This document shows, in pieces, positions 6,449-11,986 of a stretch of DNA of 13,374 nt. The notes beneath the pieces were generated by a model that saw only the letters and a program-made list of their open reading frames with translations, had not been told where the DNA came from and searched no databases. The DNA is taken from positions 1 to 13,374 of the forward strand of contig CAZJAD010000060.1 of NCBI GenBank assembly GCA_964543855.1, in the 5' to 3' direction. Origin of the DNA: CAZJAD01 sp964543855 (GTDB taxonomy: Bacteria; Electryoneota; RPQS01; DYHQ01). The number at the start of each line of letters is the position of its first letter. The first letter of the stretch is position 1. The translations under genes and the position numbers were made by a program.

Positions 6449-6832
6449 ATGGGCTGGCTAAGTAAACTTACGGGCGGCAGCAAGCGACCGGCGATCACGG
6501 AAGTGGATGATGCCACTTTCCAGGAGGAAGTATTGCAGTCGGATACACCTGTCCTGGTAGATTTCTGGGCACCGTGGTGTGCTCCGTGCCAGGTCATGGG
6601 TGGATTGTTGAGGGATCTGCTGCCGGAGTTCGAGGGACGACTGAGGGTCGTGAAGCTCAATGTTGACTACGGTCCACAGACCGCGCAGACTTATGGTGTC
6701 CGATCCATCCCAACAGTTATCATCTTCAAGAATGGCCGTGCGGTGGACAAGTTCGTCGGGCTTATGCCGCTGAATCCACTGAGAGGACGGCTGGAACGCC
6801 ACGCACTGCCTCACACGAAGGAGGTGCCATGA
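6449..6832 (+). CDS. Thioredoxin-like protein with a CAPC active site
   Basis: A 127-residue cytoplasmic thioredoxin-fold protein that should reduce or exchange disulfides. The core TPVLVDFWAPWCAPCQVM holds the redox pair Cys44 and Cys47; the inter-cysteine residues are Ala-Pro instead of the usual Gly-Pro. The cis-proline loop is SIPT (Pro88), and the FKNG turn follows at 93-96. About 15 extra N-terminal residues (MGWLSKLTGGSKRPA) precede the normal thioredoxin start and look like a flexible or amphipathic leader with no signal peptide. AGAGGA lies about 9-10 bases before the ATG. The stop overlaps the next start (ATGA), so it is translated together with the OsmC gene. No thioredoxin reductase gene is nearby, so the electron source is not evident. 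Confidence 0.92.
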   Translation: MGWLSKLTGGSKRPAITEVDDATFQEEVLQSDTPVLVDFWAPWCAPCQVMGGLLRDLLPEFEGRLRVVKLNVDYGPQTAQTYGVRSIPTVIIFKNGRAVDKFVGLMPLNPLRGRLERHALPHTKEVP

Positions 6833-7266
6833 GGAGCGCCCGTGTCAAGTGGGTGGAAGGAATGCAGTTCATTGCGAAAGCCCCTTCCGGCCACGCGATT
6901 CCCTTGGATACACATGAAGCGGTCGGTGGAACTGATTCGGCGGCGCGTCCTGCTGAACTGACACTTGTGTCCTTGGGTGGCTGCACCGCTATGGATGTGG
7001 TCTCTATTCTGAGGAAGATGCGCGTACCGTTCGACGACTTCGAAGTGGAAGTGCGCGCCGACTCCGCCCAAGAGCATCCGAAGGTTTTTACGCGCATCGA
7101 AATTGTCTATCGCATTACTGGCGATGTCCCGGAGGACAAGCTCGTGAAAGCCATCAATCTATCGCAGGAGAGATATTGTTCGATTTCTGCGATGCTGCGC
7201 AAAGCCGCTCCGCTCACCTCTCGGTACGAAATCGTGAGGACGAAGGAGAAGGAGCCGTCTCAATGA
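6829..7266 (+). CDS. OsmC family protein (YhfA-like)
   Basis: A 145-residue OsmC-fold protein. The key helix LVSLGGCTAMDVVSILRKMR contains the first conserved Cys (Cys52), and the second conserved Cys (Cys117) lies in LSQERYCSISAML; both redox or peroxidatic cysteines are therefore present. OsmC/Ohr proteins act as thiol-dependent (hydro)peroxidases, while the YhfA subgroup, which this resembles in the GGCTAMDVVSIL segment, is functionally less clear and has been linked to thiol or persulfide chemistry. GGAGG stands 5 bases before the ATG; the start overlaps the thioredoxin stop by 4 bases and the stop overlaps the next start by 4 bases. Coupling between a thioredoxin and a disulfide oxidoreductase suggests that one of these recycles its cysteine pair. 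Confidence 0.9.
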   Translation: MRSARVKWVEGMQFIAKAPSGHAIPLDTHEAVGGTDSAARPAELTLVSLGGCTAMDVVSILRKMRVPFDDFEVEVRADSAQEHPKVFTRIEIVYRITGDVPEDKLVKAINLSQERYCSISAMLRKAAPLTSRYEIVRTKEKEPSQ

Positions 7267-7919
7267 TATTTCAAGAGAAGGATCGGGTTGCGATCCAACA
7301 GCGTCTGGCTGCGATGACCGCTCCGGTCAAGCTCATCTATTTCACTCAGGAACTGGAATGCCCGACCTGCCGGGACACTCAGGAGTTGCTCAGAGCCCTG
7401 ACGGACCTCTCTGACAAGTTGTCGCTGGAAGTCTACAATTTTGTGACGGACAAAGAAACGGCAGAGAAATACGGCATCGACAAGATCCCGGCCACGGTTG
7501 TCGCACCGGCGGACGGTGACACGCGAGCCGTTCGCTATTTCGGGATTCCATCCGGTTATGAATTTGCGTCACTGCTTGACGATATCCTGATGGTGTCATC
7601 GGGCGATTCGGGTCTGACGGACGCCAGCAAAGAAGCGGTGCGGCGAATTGACGCGCCAATCCGTCTTCAGGTATTCGTGACGCCAACCTGTCCTTACTGC
7701 CCAGTTGCGGTGCGCTTGGCGCATCAAATGGCGTGGGAGAATCCGAGGATTATCGGTGACATGGTCGAAGCGATAGAATTTCCTCATCTGGCCCAACGGT
7801 ACAGCGTGATGGGCGTGCCGCGGACTGTGATCAATGAGACGGATCACATCGAAGGGGCGCTGCCGGAGCAGCAATTCGTCAGCCGAATCGTGGATGCCGT
7901 TCTCCAGGAGACGGTCTGA
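7263..7919 (+). CDS. Two-domain protein disulfide oxidoreductase (PDO/glutaredoxin-like)
   Basis: A 218-residue protein with two thioredoxin folds in tandem, as in archaeal and thermophile PDO proteins and the N-terminal domain of AhpF. Domain 1 has the active site LECPTCRD (Cys33, Cys36) and cis-Pro76 in KIPAT; domain 2 has TPTCPYCPVA (Cys143, Cys146) and cis-Pro186 in GVPRT. Both sites are intact, so both halves can be redox active; CPYC is the typical glutaredoxin/PDO sequence. These cytoplasmic proteins reduce or shuffle disulfides, often fed by a thioredoxin reductase. The ATG at 7263 overlaps the OsmC stop (ATGA) and has GGAGAAGGAG about 8 bases upstream; longer in-frame starts would lie deep inside the OsmC gene and are unlikely. 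Confidence 0.92.
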   Translation: MIFQEKDRVAIQQRLAAMTAPVKLIYFTQELECPTCRDTQELLRALTDLSDKLSLEVYNFVTDKETAEKYGIDKIPATVVAPADGDTRAVRYFGIPSGYEFASLLDDILMVSSGDSGLTDASKEAVRRIDAPIRLQVFVTPTCPYCPVAVRLAHQMAWENPRIIGDMVEAIEFPHLAQRYSVMGVPRTVINETDHIEGALPEQQFVSRIVDAVLQETV

Positions 7920-7972
7920 GCGCGCTTCAGGGCGAATCGATTGCTCTCATTCATGCGATTGAGAGAAAAGGA

Positions 7973-8188
7973 ATGATTAACGAGCAGACACCGGTTGAAG
8001 ACATTGTCGCAGAGCATCCCGAGGCGACACAGATTTTCCTGCGGTGGGGTTTACCCTGTGTGACCTGCGGCGAGCCCTTCTGGGGGACGATCGAGGAATT
8101 GGCCAAGCAGAACCATTTCGACAAGACGACCGAGCTATTGGAGGATCTGAATCGCGAGGTCGCGAGTCCTCGCCGCATCATTCCCTGA
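7973..8188 (+). CDS. DUF1858 domain protein with CxxC motif
   Basis: A 71-residue protein consisting almost entirely of a DUF1858 (hybrid-cluster-protein-associated redox disulfide) domain: INEQTPVEDIVAEHPEATQIF, then LRWGLPCVTCGEPFWGTIEELA, with Cys29 and Cys32 forming the expected CxxC, and a final helix DKTTELLEDLN. The biochemical role of the family is not settled; the pair is thought to be redox or metal active. It stands last in the thiol-redox cluster, 53 bases after the disulfide oxidoreductase, and a terminator follows at 8229. AAAGGA is almost adjacent to the ATG, and GAGAG 7 bases upstream is the better-spaced ribosome-binding site; that GAGAG lies in the 3' arm of a small hairpin (7944-7965). 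Confidence 0.85.
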   Translation: MINEQTPVEDIVAEHPEATQIFLRWGLPCVTCGEPFWGTIEELAKQNHFDKTTELLEDLNREVASPRRIIP

Positions 8189-8228
8189 TTACTATAGTCC
8201 GGAATTCCGTGCTGTAACCGAAGATACT

Positions 8229-8270
8229 CGGGGTTGGCAACATGCGAGCGATGTCAGCCCCGTTCTTTTT
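8229..8270 (+). terminator. Intrinsic terminator of the thiol-redox cluster
   Basis: CGGGGTTG (8229-8236) pairs with CAGCCCCG (8255-8262, one G-U), with an inner ACAT/ATGT extension (8240-8243 with 8251-8254) after a 3-base bulge and a GCGAGCG loop. It is followed directly by TTCTTTTT. It lies 40 bases after the DUF1858 stop. Confidence 0.8.
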
Positions 8271-8271
8271 C

Positions 8272-8589
8272 TCTCACAAGAGCCACATCGCCGGAGGCTG
8301 GCCAAGCGGCCTGCTGTCTGGATGGTCTCCGATGGTGCCTGCTATCGTGATTTCCCGCCGTGTCTTAGATTGGGTTGTTCACAAGTCTCCCACCGGTGAT
8401 GGCTTTGCGCCGCGGTCTTCAAACATTAAGGATTCGGGACAATCGGCCGACCCGACATCGAATCCACGGCCAACGAAGGAAAGCCGAGGAGATGTTGATA
8501 AGTGGAGGTTGGGCGGGTTTTCCTGCAGTTCTTGCGGGTGGCGATGAGACTGAGAAGGGCGAAGAATTTAGAAATTATGGAATTAAGTA
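8272..8589. other. Intergenic stretch without a convincing gene
   Basis: About 320 bases between the cluster terminator and the AT-rich patch before the HisKA-like gene. Two plus-strand frames are open here (8242-8547 and 8375-8590), but the first begins inside the terminator hairpin, neither has a ribosome-binding site, and their translations are low-complexity and unlike any family I know. I see no tRNA, repeat or clear promoter. It could be decayed coding sequence or house a small RNA, but nothing specific supports either. Confidence 0.4.
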
Positions 8590-8626
8590 AATTACGATTT
8601 TGTAATTATAGCTCGACATTTTCGAG
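8590..8626. promoter_or_regulatory. Two adjacent palindromes in an AT-rich patch upstream of the HisKA-like gene
   Basis: AATTAC-N6-GTAATT (8590-8607) and CTCGA-N5-TCGAG (8612-8626) are perfect inverted repeats only 4 bases apart, in a locally AT-rich island 70-105 bases before the start of the HisKA-like protein. The first has the look of a dimeric regulator site. No good -35/-10 pair could be fixed nearby, so the role is uncertain. Confidence 0.3.
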
Positions 8627-8695
8627 AGATTTTATTACATTGGCGATATAACCGGCCCAATCGATTTCTCCAGTACAGTGCAAGGAGAGGTTTCC

Positions 8696-8944
8696 ATGTC
8701 GAGCGCGAGTTCTGGTCACGAGGCGATCCCAGGGAACATCGGCTTGTTTCTGCACCGGATGGCCCAACCGGCGACAGCCATTCTGGGCTATCTGGAACTG
8801 CTTCTTCGCGACAACGACATGACTCCCTCCGACCGGCAGCGGATGCTTGCCAACTGTCACGCTTCGGCAAGGCAAATGCGTGCGATCCTTGACTCTTGGC
8901 ACTTGGTGCGTGACGCCGACCGAATGCACAAGAAACCGGGCTGA
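8696..8944 (+). CDS. Orphan histidine-kinase dimerisation (HisKA-like) domain protein
   Basis: An 82-residue protein whose middle resembles the HisKA phosphoacceptor/dimerisation hairpin: FLHRMAQPATAILGYLELLL (18-37) matches the H-box pattern H-x4-P followed by xxAIxGYxELL, with His20 at the phosphoacceptor position and Pro25 five residues later. A second helix follows (DRQRMLANCHASARQMRAILDSW). The usual acidic residue after the His is Arg here. There is no ATP-binding domain, sensor or membrane segment, and no kinase or response regulator gene adjacent, so it cannot phosphorylate itself. It may serve as a phosphotransfer or interaction domain, or be a relic of a kinase. AGGAGAGG lies 5 bases before the ATG, and its own terminator follows, which argues for a real monocistronic gene. 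Confidence 0.7.
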   Translation: MSSASSGHEAIPGNIGLFLHRMAQPATAILGYLELLLRDNDMTPSDRQRMLANCHASARQMRAILDSWHLVRDADRMHKKPG

Positions 8945-8971
8945 GGGCTCGCCGAGCCTTGCCTTGCCGTC

Positions 8972-9009
8972 AACGCCTTCGCTCGAGGAAGTGAAGGCGT
9001 TTTTATTTT
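8972..9009 (+). terminator. Intrinsic terminator of the HisKA-like gene
   Basis: AACGCCTTC (8972-8980) and GAAGGCGTT (8993-9001) form a perfect 9-base-pair stem, extendable inward by three pairs (one G-U) to a hexaloop, followed by a T-rich run (TTTATTTT). It lies 27 bases after the stop codon. Confidence 0.9.
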
Positions 9010-9173
9010 CGTTGTTACAATGACTTAGGTTAACTGGCTCTGGCAAGTGTGACAGTGGATACAGTCTGTAAAGACGAGCGTGTTCGGCTGTCTGGGTTGA
9101 TTACAGAATGAAGGTGAAATTAATCCAGTGCCTGCGAATCGTCGGGCAATATGCCGAGTTGCGCTCCGAAGTG

Positions 9174-9202
9174 TTGACAAATCTGAGGAATCTCATTATA
9201 TT
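9174..9202 (+). promoter_or_regulatory. Near-consensus sigma-70 promoter of the Lrp/AsnC-ilvE unit
   Basis: TTGACA (9174-9179, perfect) and TATATT (9197-9202, 5 of 6) with exactly 17 bases between. Transcription should start near 9209, about 24 bases before the regulator's ATG, whose ribosome-binding site AGGAGGG is in the leader. This is the strongest promoter visible in the window. Confidence 0.8.
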
Positions 9203-9232
9203 AGTAAAGTGCGGGACAAACAGGAGGGACGG

Positions 9233-9685
9233 ATGGACGCCATTGATCGAAAGCTTCTCCGGCTGCTTCAGCAGGATGGACGCCAAACCCATGCAGCCCT
9301 GGCCCAGGCTGTCGGACTCTCGAGGCCGTCGGTCATTGAGCGGCTGCGCAAACTGAAGGCATCCGGCATCATTCGCGGCTATACTGTCGTGTTGAACCCG
9401 CACGCGATGGGCAAAGAGGTCACGGCTTTCGTCGCCGGTCGGTTTCGCGGCGGCACGATCTCCTCGGAGGAAGAGAAGAGCCTGATGGCACTCCGGGACG
9501 AGCCGGACATCCTGGAGTGTCACAAAGTCGCCGGGGAAGAGAGCATCATCATGAAAATCGTCACTTCATCCATCGAAAGTCTGGAGGATATCCTGACACG
9601 GATCCGGAATCGGGATGTCATCTTTTCCACGACCACATCGATCGTGCTTTCCACTTACTACGATAAGCGTCAAGTTCAGGTCTGA
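9233..9685 (+). CDS. Lrp/AsnC family transcriptional regulator
   Basis: A 150-residue cytoplasmic DNA-binding protein, standard length for the family. Residues 1-50 form the winged helix-turn-helix: MDAIDRKLLRLLQQDGRQTHAALAQAVGLSRPSVIERLRKLKASGIIRGY is the classic AsnC-type pattern. From about 60 the ligand-binding/oligomerisation (RAM) domain follows, with the conserved-type segment KVAGEESIIMKIVTSSIESLEDIL and the end strand STTTSIVLSTYY. The ATG at 9233 has AGGAGGG 4-5 bases upstream; in-frame extension further upstream would pass through the promoter and is rejected. It is followed 13 bases later by a branched-chain aminotransferase, so it probably senses an amino acid (perhaps leucine, valine or isoleucine) and may control that gene and itself; ligand and targets are inferred. 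Confidence 0.92.
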   Translation: MDAIDRKLLRLLQQDGRQTHAALAQAVGLSRPSVIERLRKLKASGIIRGYTVVLNPHAMGKEVTAFVAGRFRGGTISSEEEKSLMALRDEPDILECHKVAGEESIIMKIVTSSIESLEDILTRIRNRDVIFSTTTSIVLSTYYDKRQVQV

Positions 9686-9698
9686 CAAGGAGGAACTC

Positions 9699-10655
9699 AT
9701 GTTCGACTCCAACTTGAAAGTCTGGTACAACGGCAAGATCGTTCCATGGTCCGATGCGACTCTTCACGCGGCGAGCCATGTGGTTCACTATGGTTCGTCC
9801 ATCTTCGAGGGCATCCGGGCTTATACCACATCAGACGGTCCGGCCATCTTCCGTCTGCAGGATCATCTGGACCGTTTCTACACCGGCGCGAAGATTTACG
9901 GGATGGAGATTCCGTTTGGGTCGGAGGTGCTGCGTGAAGCTTGCTTCGAGCTGTTGCGGGTGAACGACCTCTCATCGGCCTACATACGCCCAGTCGTCTT
10001 CCGCGGTTTGAAAGCGCTCGGGATTGACCCGACCGCGTGTCCGGTTGAAGCCTTTGTTCTTGCCTGGGAGTGGGGACCGTATCTGGGTGAGACGGCTCTT
10101 CAGGACGGGGTGGATGTTTGCGTGAGTTCGTGGCGGCGCATGGCTCCCGATACTCTTCCTGCGATGGCCAAGGCGGGTGGGCACTATACAAATTCTCAGC
10201 TCATGAAGATGGAGGCGCTGACAAACGGCTATCACGAGGGAATCGCGCTGGACTCCAGCGGACTCATATCGGAAGGGCCGGGTCAGAACATCTTCGTGGT
10301 CTATCGCGATACGCTCCTGACGCCGCCGATGTCCGCGGCGATTCTGCCGGGTCTCACACGCGATAGCATACTCCAGTTGGCGGAACACTTGCGAATTCCG
10401 TATCGGTTGGAGAATCTTCCGCGCGAAATGCTCTATGCGGCTCGGGAGGTCTTTTTCGCGGGCACGGCGGTCGAAATCACACCGATCCGCTCGGTGGACC
10501 GCAAGCCGGTGGGCGACGGCAAGCCGGGTCCAATCACGCGGAAGTTGCAGAACATGTTCTTCGATGTTGTCCATGGGAGAGTGGCCGAATTCTCCGGCTG
10601 GTTGGAGAGACCGGTCTCGCATGGAGCGCGTCTCGAGGCAGCGGCGGCTTCGTAG
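9699..10655 (+). CDS. ilvE: Branched-chain amino acid aminotransferase
   Basis: A 318-residue fold-type IV pyridoxal-phosphate aminotransferase, close to the usual IlvE length. Visible: HYGSSIFEGIRAY (30-42), the catalytic Lys158 in MAKAGGHYTNSQL, the cofactor-binding SEGPGQNIF (191-199) and the C-terminal GTAVEITPIR (255-264). The enzyme exchanges the amino group between glutamate and 2-oxo acids in the last step of leucine, isoleucine and valine synthesis. Fold-type IV relatives (D-amino acid transaminase, aminodeoxychorismate lyase) are less likely because of the GIRAY and AKAGGHY motifs. AAGGAGGA precedes the ATG at 9699 by about 5 bases. It is very probably co-transcribed with the Lrp/AsnC regulator just upstream. 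No other ilv or leu genes are in the window. Confidence 0.92.
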   Translation: MFDSNLKVWYNGKIVPWSDATLHAASHVVHYGSSIFEGIRAYTTSDGPAIFRLQDHLDRFYTGAKIYGMEIPFGSEVLREACFELLRVNDLSSAYIRPVVFRGLKALGIDPTACPVEAFVLAWEWGPYLGETALQDGVDVCVSSWRRMAPDTLPAMAKAGGHYTNSQLMKMEALTNGYHEGIALDSSGLISEGPGQNIFVVYRDTLLTPPMSAAILPGLTRDSILQLAEHLRIPYRLENLPREMLYAAREVFFAGTAVEITPIRSVDRKPVGDGKPGPITRKLQNMFFDVVHGRVAEFSGWLERPVSHGARLEAAAAS

Positions 10656-10669
10656 GGGGTTTTCTGATG

Positions 10670-10693
10670 CCCTGTCCTGCGTTGGCAGGGTTT
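10670..10693 (+). terminator. Weak hairpin after ilvE, possible terminator
   Basis: CCTGC (10676-10680) and GCAGG (10685-10689) form a tight hairpin with a GTTG loop; an alternative outer pairing CCCTG/CAGGG (10670-10674 with 10686-10690) also exists. Only three T follow, so termination efficiency would be low. It begins 14 bases after the stop. Confidence 0.35.
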
Positions 10694-10744
10694 CATCGCT
10701 ATTCAGCCACATGGGTCGACCATTCATCACGTCGCGTTCGATAT

Positions 10745-10819
10745 GACCGGCGTGATTTGTTTTTCTCTGAAGCCGGTCGGCATCATTACAGGAATTCCCG
10801 CCGACAATGTCAGAGAAAA
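10745..10819. repeat. Nested inverted repeat between ilvE and the secreted protein gene
   Basis: TTTTCTCTGA (10761-10770) and TCAGAGAAAA (10810-10819) are a perfect 10-base inverted repeat. Within it GTCGGC (10776-10781) and GCCGAC (10800-10805) pair around an 18-base loop that contains the palindrome GGAATTCC. A competing 7-base pair set, GACCGGC (10745-10751) with GCCGGTC (10772-10778), shares bases with the inner stem. No T-run follows on either strand, so this is not a normal terminator. It ends 28 bases before the promoter at 10847. Confidence 0.6.
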
Positions 10820-10846
10820 GCACTCTGTGGGTCATTTTCCTGAGAG

Positions 10847-10875
10847 TTGATTCTCTATGTGAAAACGCGTATCTT
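10847..10875 (+). promoter_or_regulatory. Sigma-70-like promoter of the secreted protein gene
   Basis: TTGATT (10847-10852) and TATCTT (10870-10875) are separated by exactly 17 bases; the -10 hexamer is identical to that of the gmd promoter. Transcription would start near 10882, upstream of the chosen ATG at 10921 but downstream of the longer in-frame ATG at 10807, which supports the shorter protein. Confidence 0.55.
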
Positions 10876-10920
10876 ACGAGTAGTGAAGTGCCGGGTGGGC
10901 GGCTGTCAGTCCCTTTCCGG

Positions 10921-11940
10921 ATGGATCAAGTGCGAAAGATACTGGGACGCCTGGTGGTGTTCTGCGGCCTTGCTCGGTTGCTGTTCGGGGTGTGGGAGCA
11001 AGAACCGAACGATGATTTTGAACAGGCAAATCATGTAGCCTGCGACGATACGGTTTACTGCGCGACCTTGGATCCTCCAGGTGATCGCGACACATTCTGG
11101 TTCCTCGGCCAGGCGAACGATACTCTCATCGCTTTCACTTTCAACTGCGACGGACCCAATACGAACACTCTCCTTTGCTTCTACGATTCACTGCAGGAGC
11201 TTCTGGTTTCGAACGACGACGGCGGTGGGGCGGGATTCTCCCTTATTGAATACGTCATGCCGTATTGTGGTGTGTATTTCCTTCGAGTTGCTGAAGTGGA
11301 ACCGTCGTTCGACAGCAGCTACAGTTTCGCGCTGAATTGCCGGAACTGGACGCAGCCGACGCACGATTCCTGCGCCAATGCCCGTGTTGTAGAGAGTATC
11401 CCTTACCAGGATGAGTCGAGCACGGCTGACTGTGGTGACGAGTGTGGCAGAGCGGCGCCGGATGTCTGGTATTTCTTCTCGAATCCGGTTCAGCGCACAC
11501 TGATTATCTCGGTCTGCATGACCGATTTCGACGCTCGTGTCCAAATTATGGGCGGCTGCTGCGAGCAGTTTGGTGATGATTCTGAAGACGGTTGCGGTGA
11601 CGGCGCGATACTGACAATCCCGGATATGGAGGTTGGTGACTACTACATCATGGTGGAGGGCACGGACGCTGATGAGGCGGGCAGCTTCGTTTTTCAGGTG
11701 AACGGCGAAACGGAGCCATGCCCTGACCCAACCGAACTGGCTCTGGCTTCGGTAGGCGGCTATCCATTCTTATTCTGGGAGGCTTCGGCGGGTGCCGATT
11801 TCTATATCATCTGGCATAGCACGGATGCCATTGGTGAGTATGAACATATTGGCGTGACCGCCGAGACTTTCTGGACTGATTCCACCGGATTCACCAGTAT
11901 GCGCCGATTCTATCGCGTGACAGCCTATTGTCCTTGGTGA
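10921..11940 (+). CDS. Secreted Cys-rich protein with PPC-like beta domains and a FN3-like C-terminus
   Basis: A 339-residue protein, likely exported: a charged N-terminus (MDQVRKILGR) leads into a hydrophobic stretch (LVVFCGLARLLFGV), although no clear cleavage or lipobox site is visible. Around residue 27 EQEPNDDFEQAN opens a pre-peptidase C-terminal (PPC)-like beta domain (to about 140). A second such unit spans about 148-261 (DSCANA...PDVWYFFSN...TDFDARVQIMGGC...GDYYIMVEGT). Residues from about 268 (PDPTELALASVGG...FWEASAGADFYIIWHST...FYRVTAY) resemble a fibronectin type III strand pattern. The predicted mature part has 15 Cys, suggesting disulfides outside the cytoplasm, and acidic DD/ED clusters that could bind calcium. 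No protease, sorting or anchor domain is visible. No strong ribosome-binding site precedes the ATG; GTG at 10930 is an alternative. Confidence 0.75.
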   Translation: MDQVRKILGRLVVFCGLARLLFGVWEQEPNDDFEQANHVACDDTVYCATLDPPGDRDTFWFLGQANDTLIAFTFNCDGPNTNTLLCFYDSLQELLVSNDDGGGAGFSLIEYVMPYCGVYFLRVAEVEPSFDSSYSFALNCRNWTQPTHDSCANARVVESIPYQDESSTADCGDECGRAAPDVWYFFSNPVQRTLIISVCMTDFDARVQIMGGCCEQFGDDSEDGCGDGAILTIPDMEVGDYYIMVEGTDADEAGSFVFQVNGETEPCPDPTELALASVGGYPFLFWEASAGADFYIIWHSTDAIGEYEHIGVTAETFWTDSTGFTSMRRFYRVTAYCPW

Positions 11941-11986
11941 AGGCGTTCTGCGGAGATGTCTCAACGATAGACGATGATCCCCTGAT

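Noticed and set aside
8242..8547. 101-residue open frame on the plus strand
   Set aside because: Its start codon lies within the terminator hairpin, there is no ribosome-binding site, and the translation shows no recognisable domain.
8375..8590. 71-residue open frame on the plus strand
   Set aside because: No ribosome-binding site, Arg-rich low-complexity translation and overlap with another equally unconvincing frame; likely chance.
9101..9523. 140-residue minus-strand frame opposite the Lrp/AsnC gene
   Set aside because: It would run antisense through the regulator's promoter and helix-turn-helix; no supporting motifs.
9972..10835. 287-residue minus-strand frame
   Set aside because: It lies almost wholly antisense to ilvE and continues through the nested repeat; no family resemblance.
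10807..10920. N-terminal extension of the secreted protein to the ATG at 10807
   Set aside because: The extension would begin inside the nested inverted repeat and upstream of the good promoter at 10847-10875, and it would bury the signal-peptide-like segment about 45 residues into the protein.
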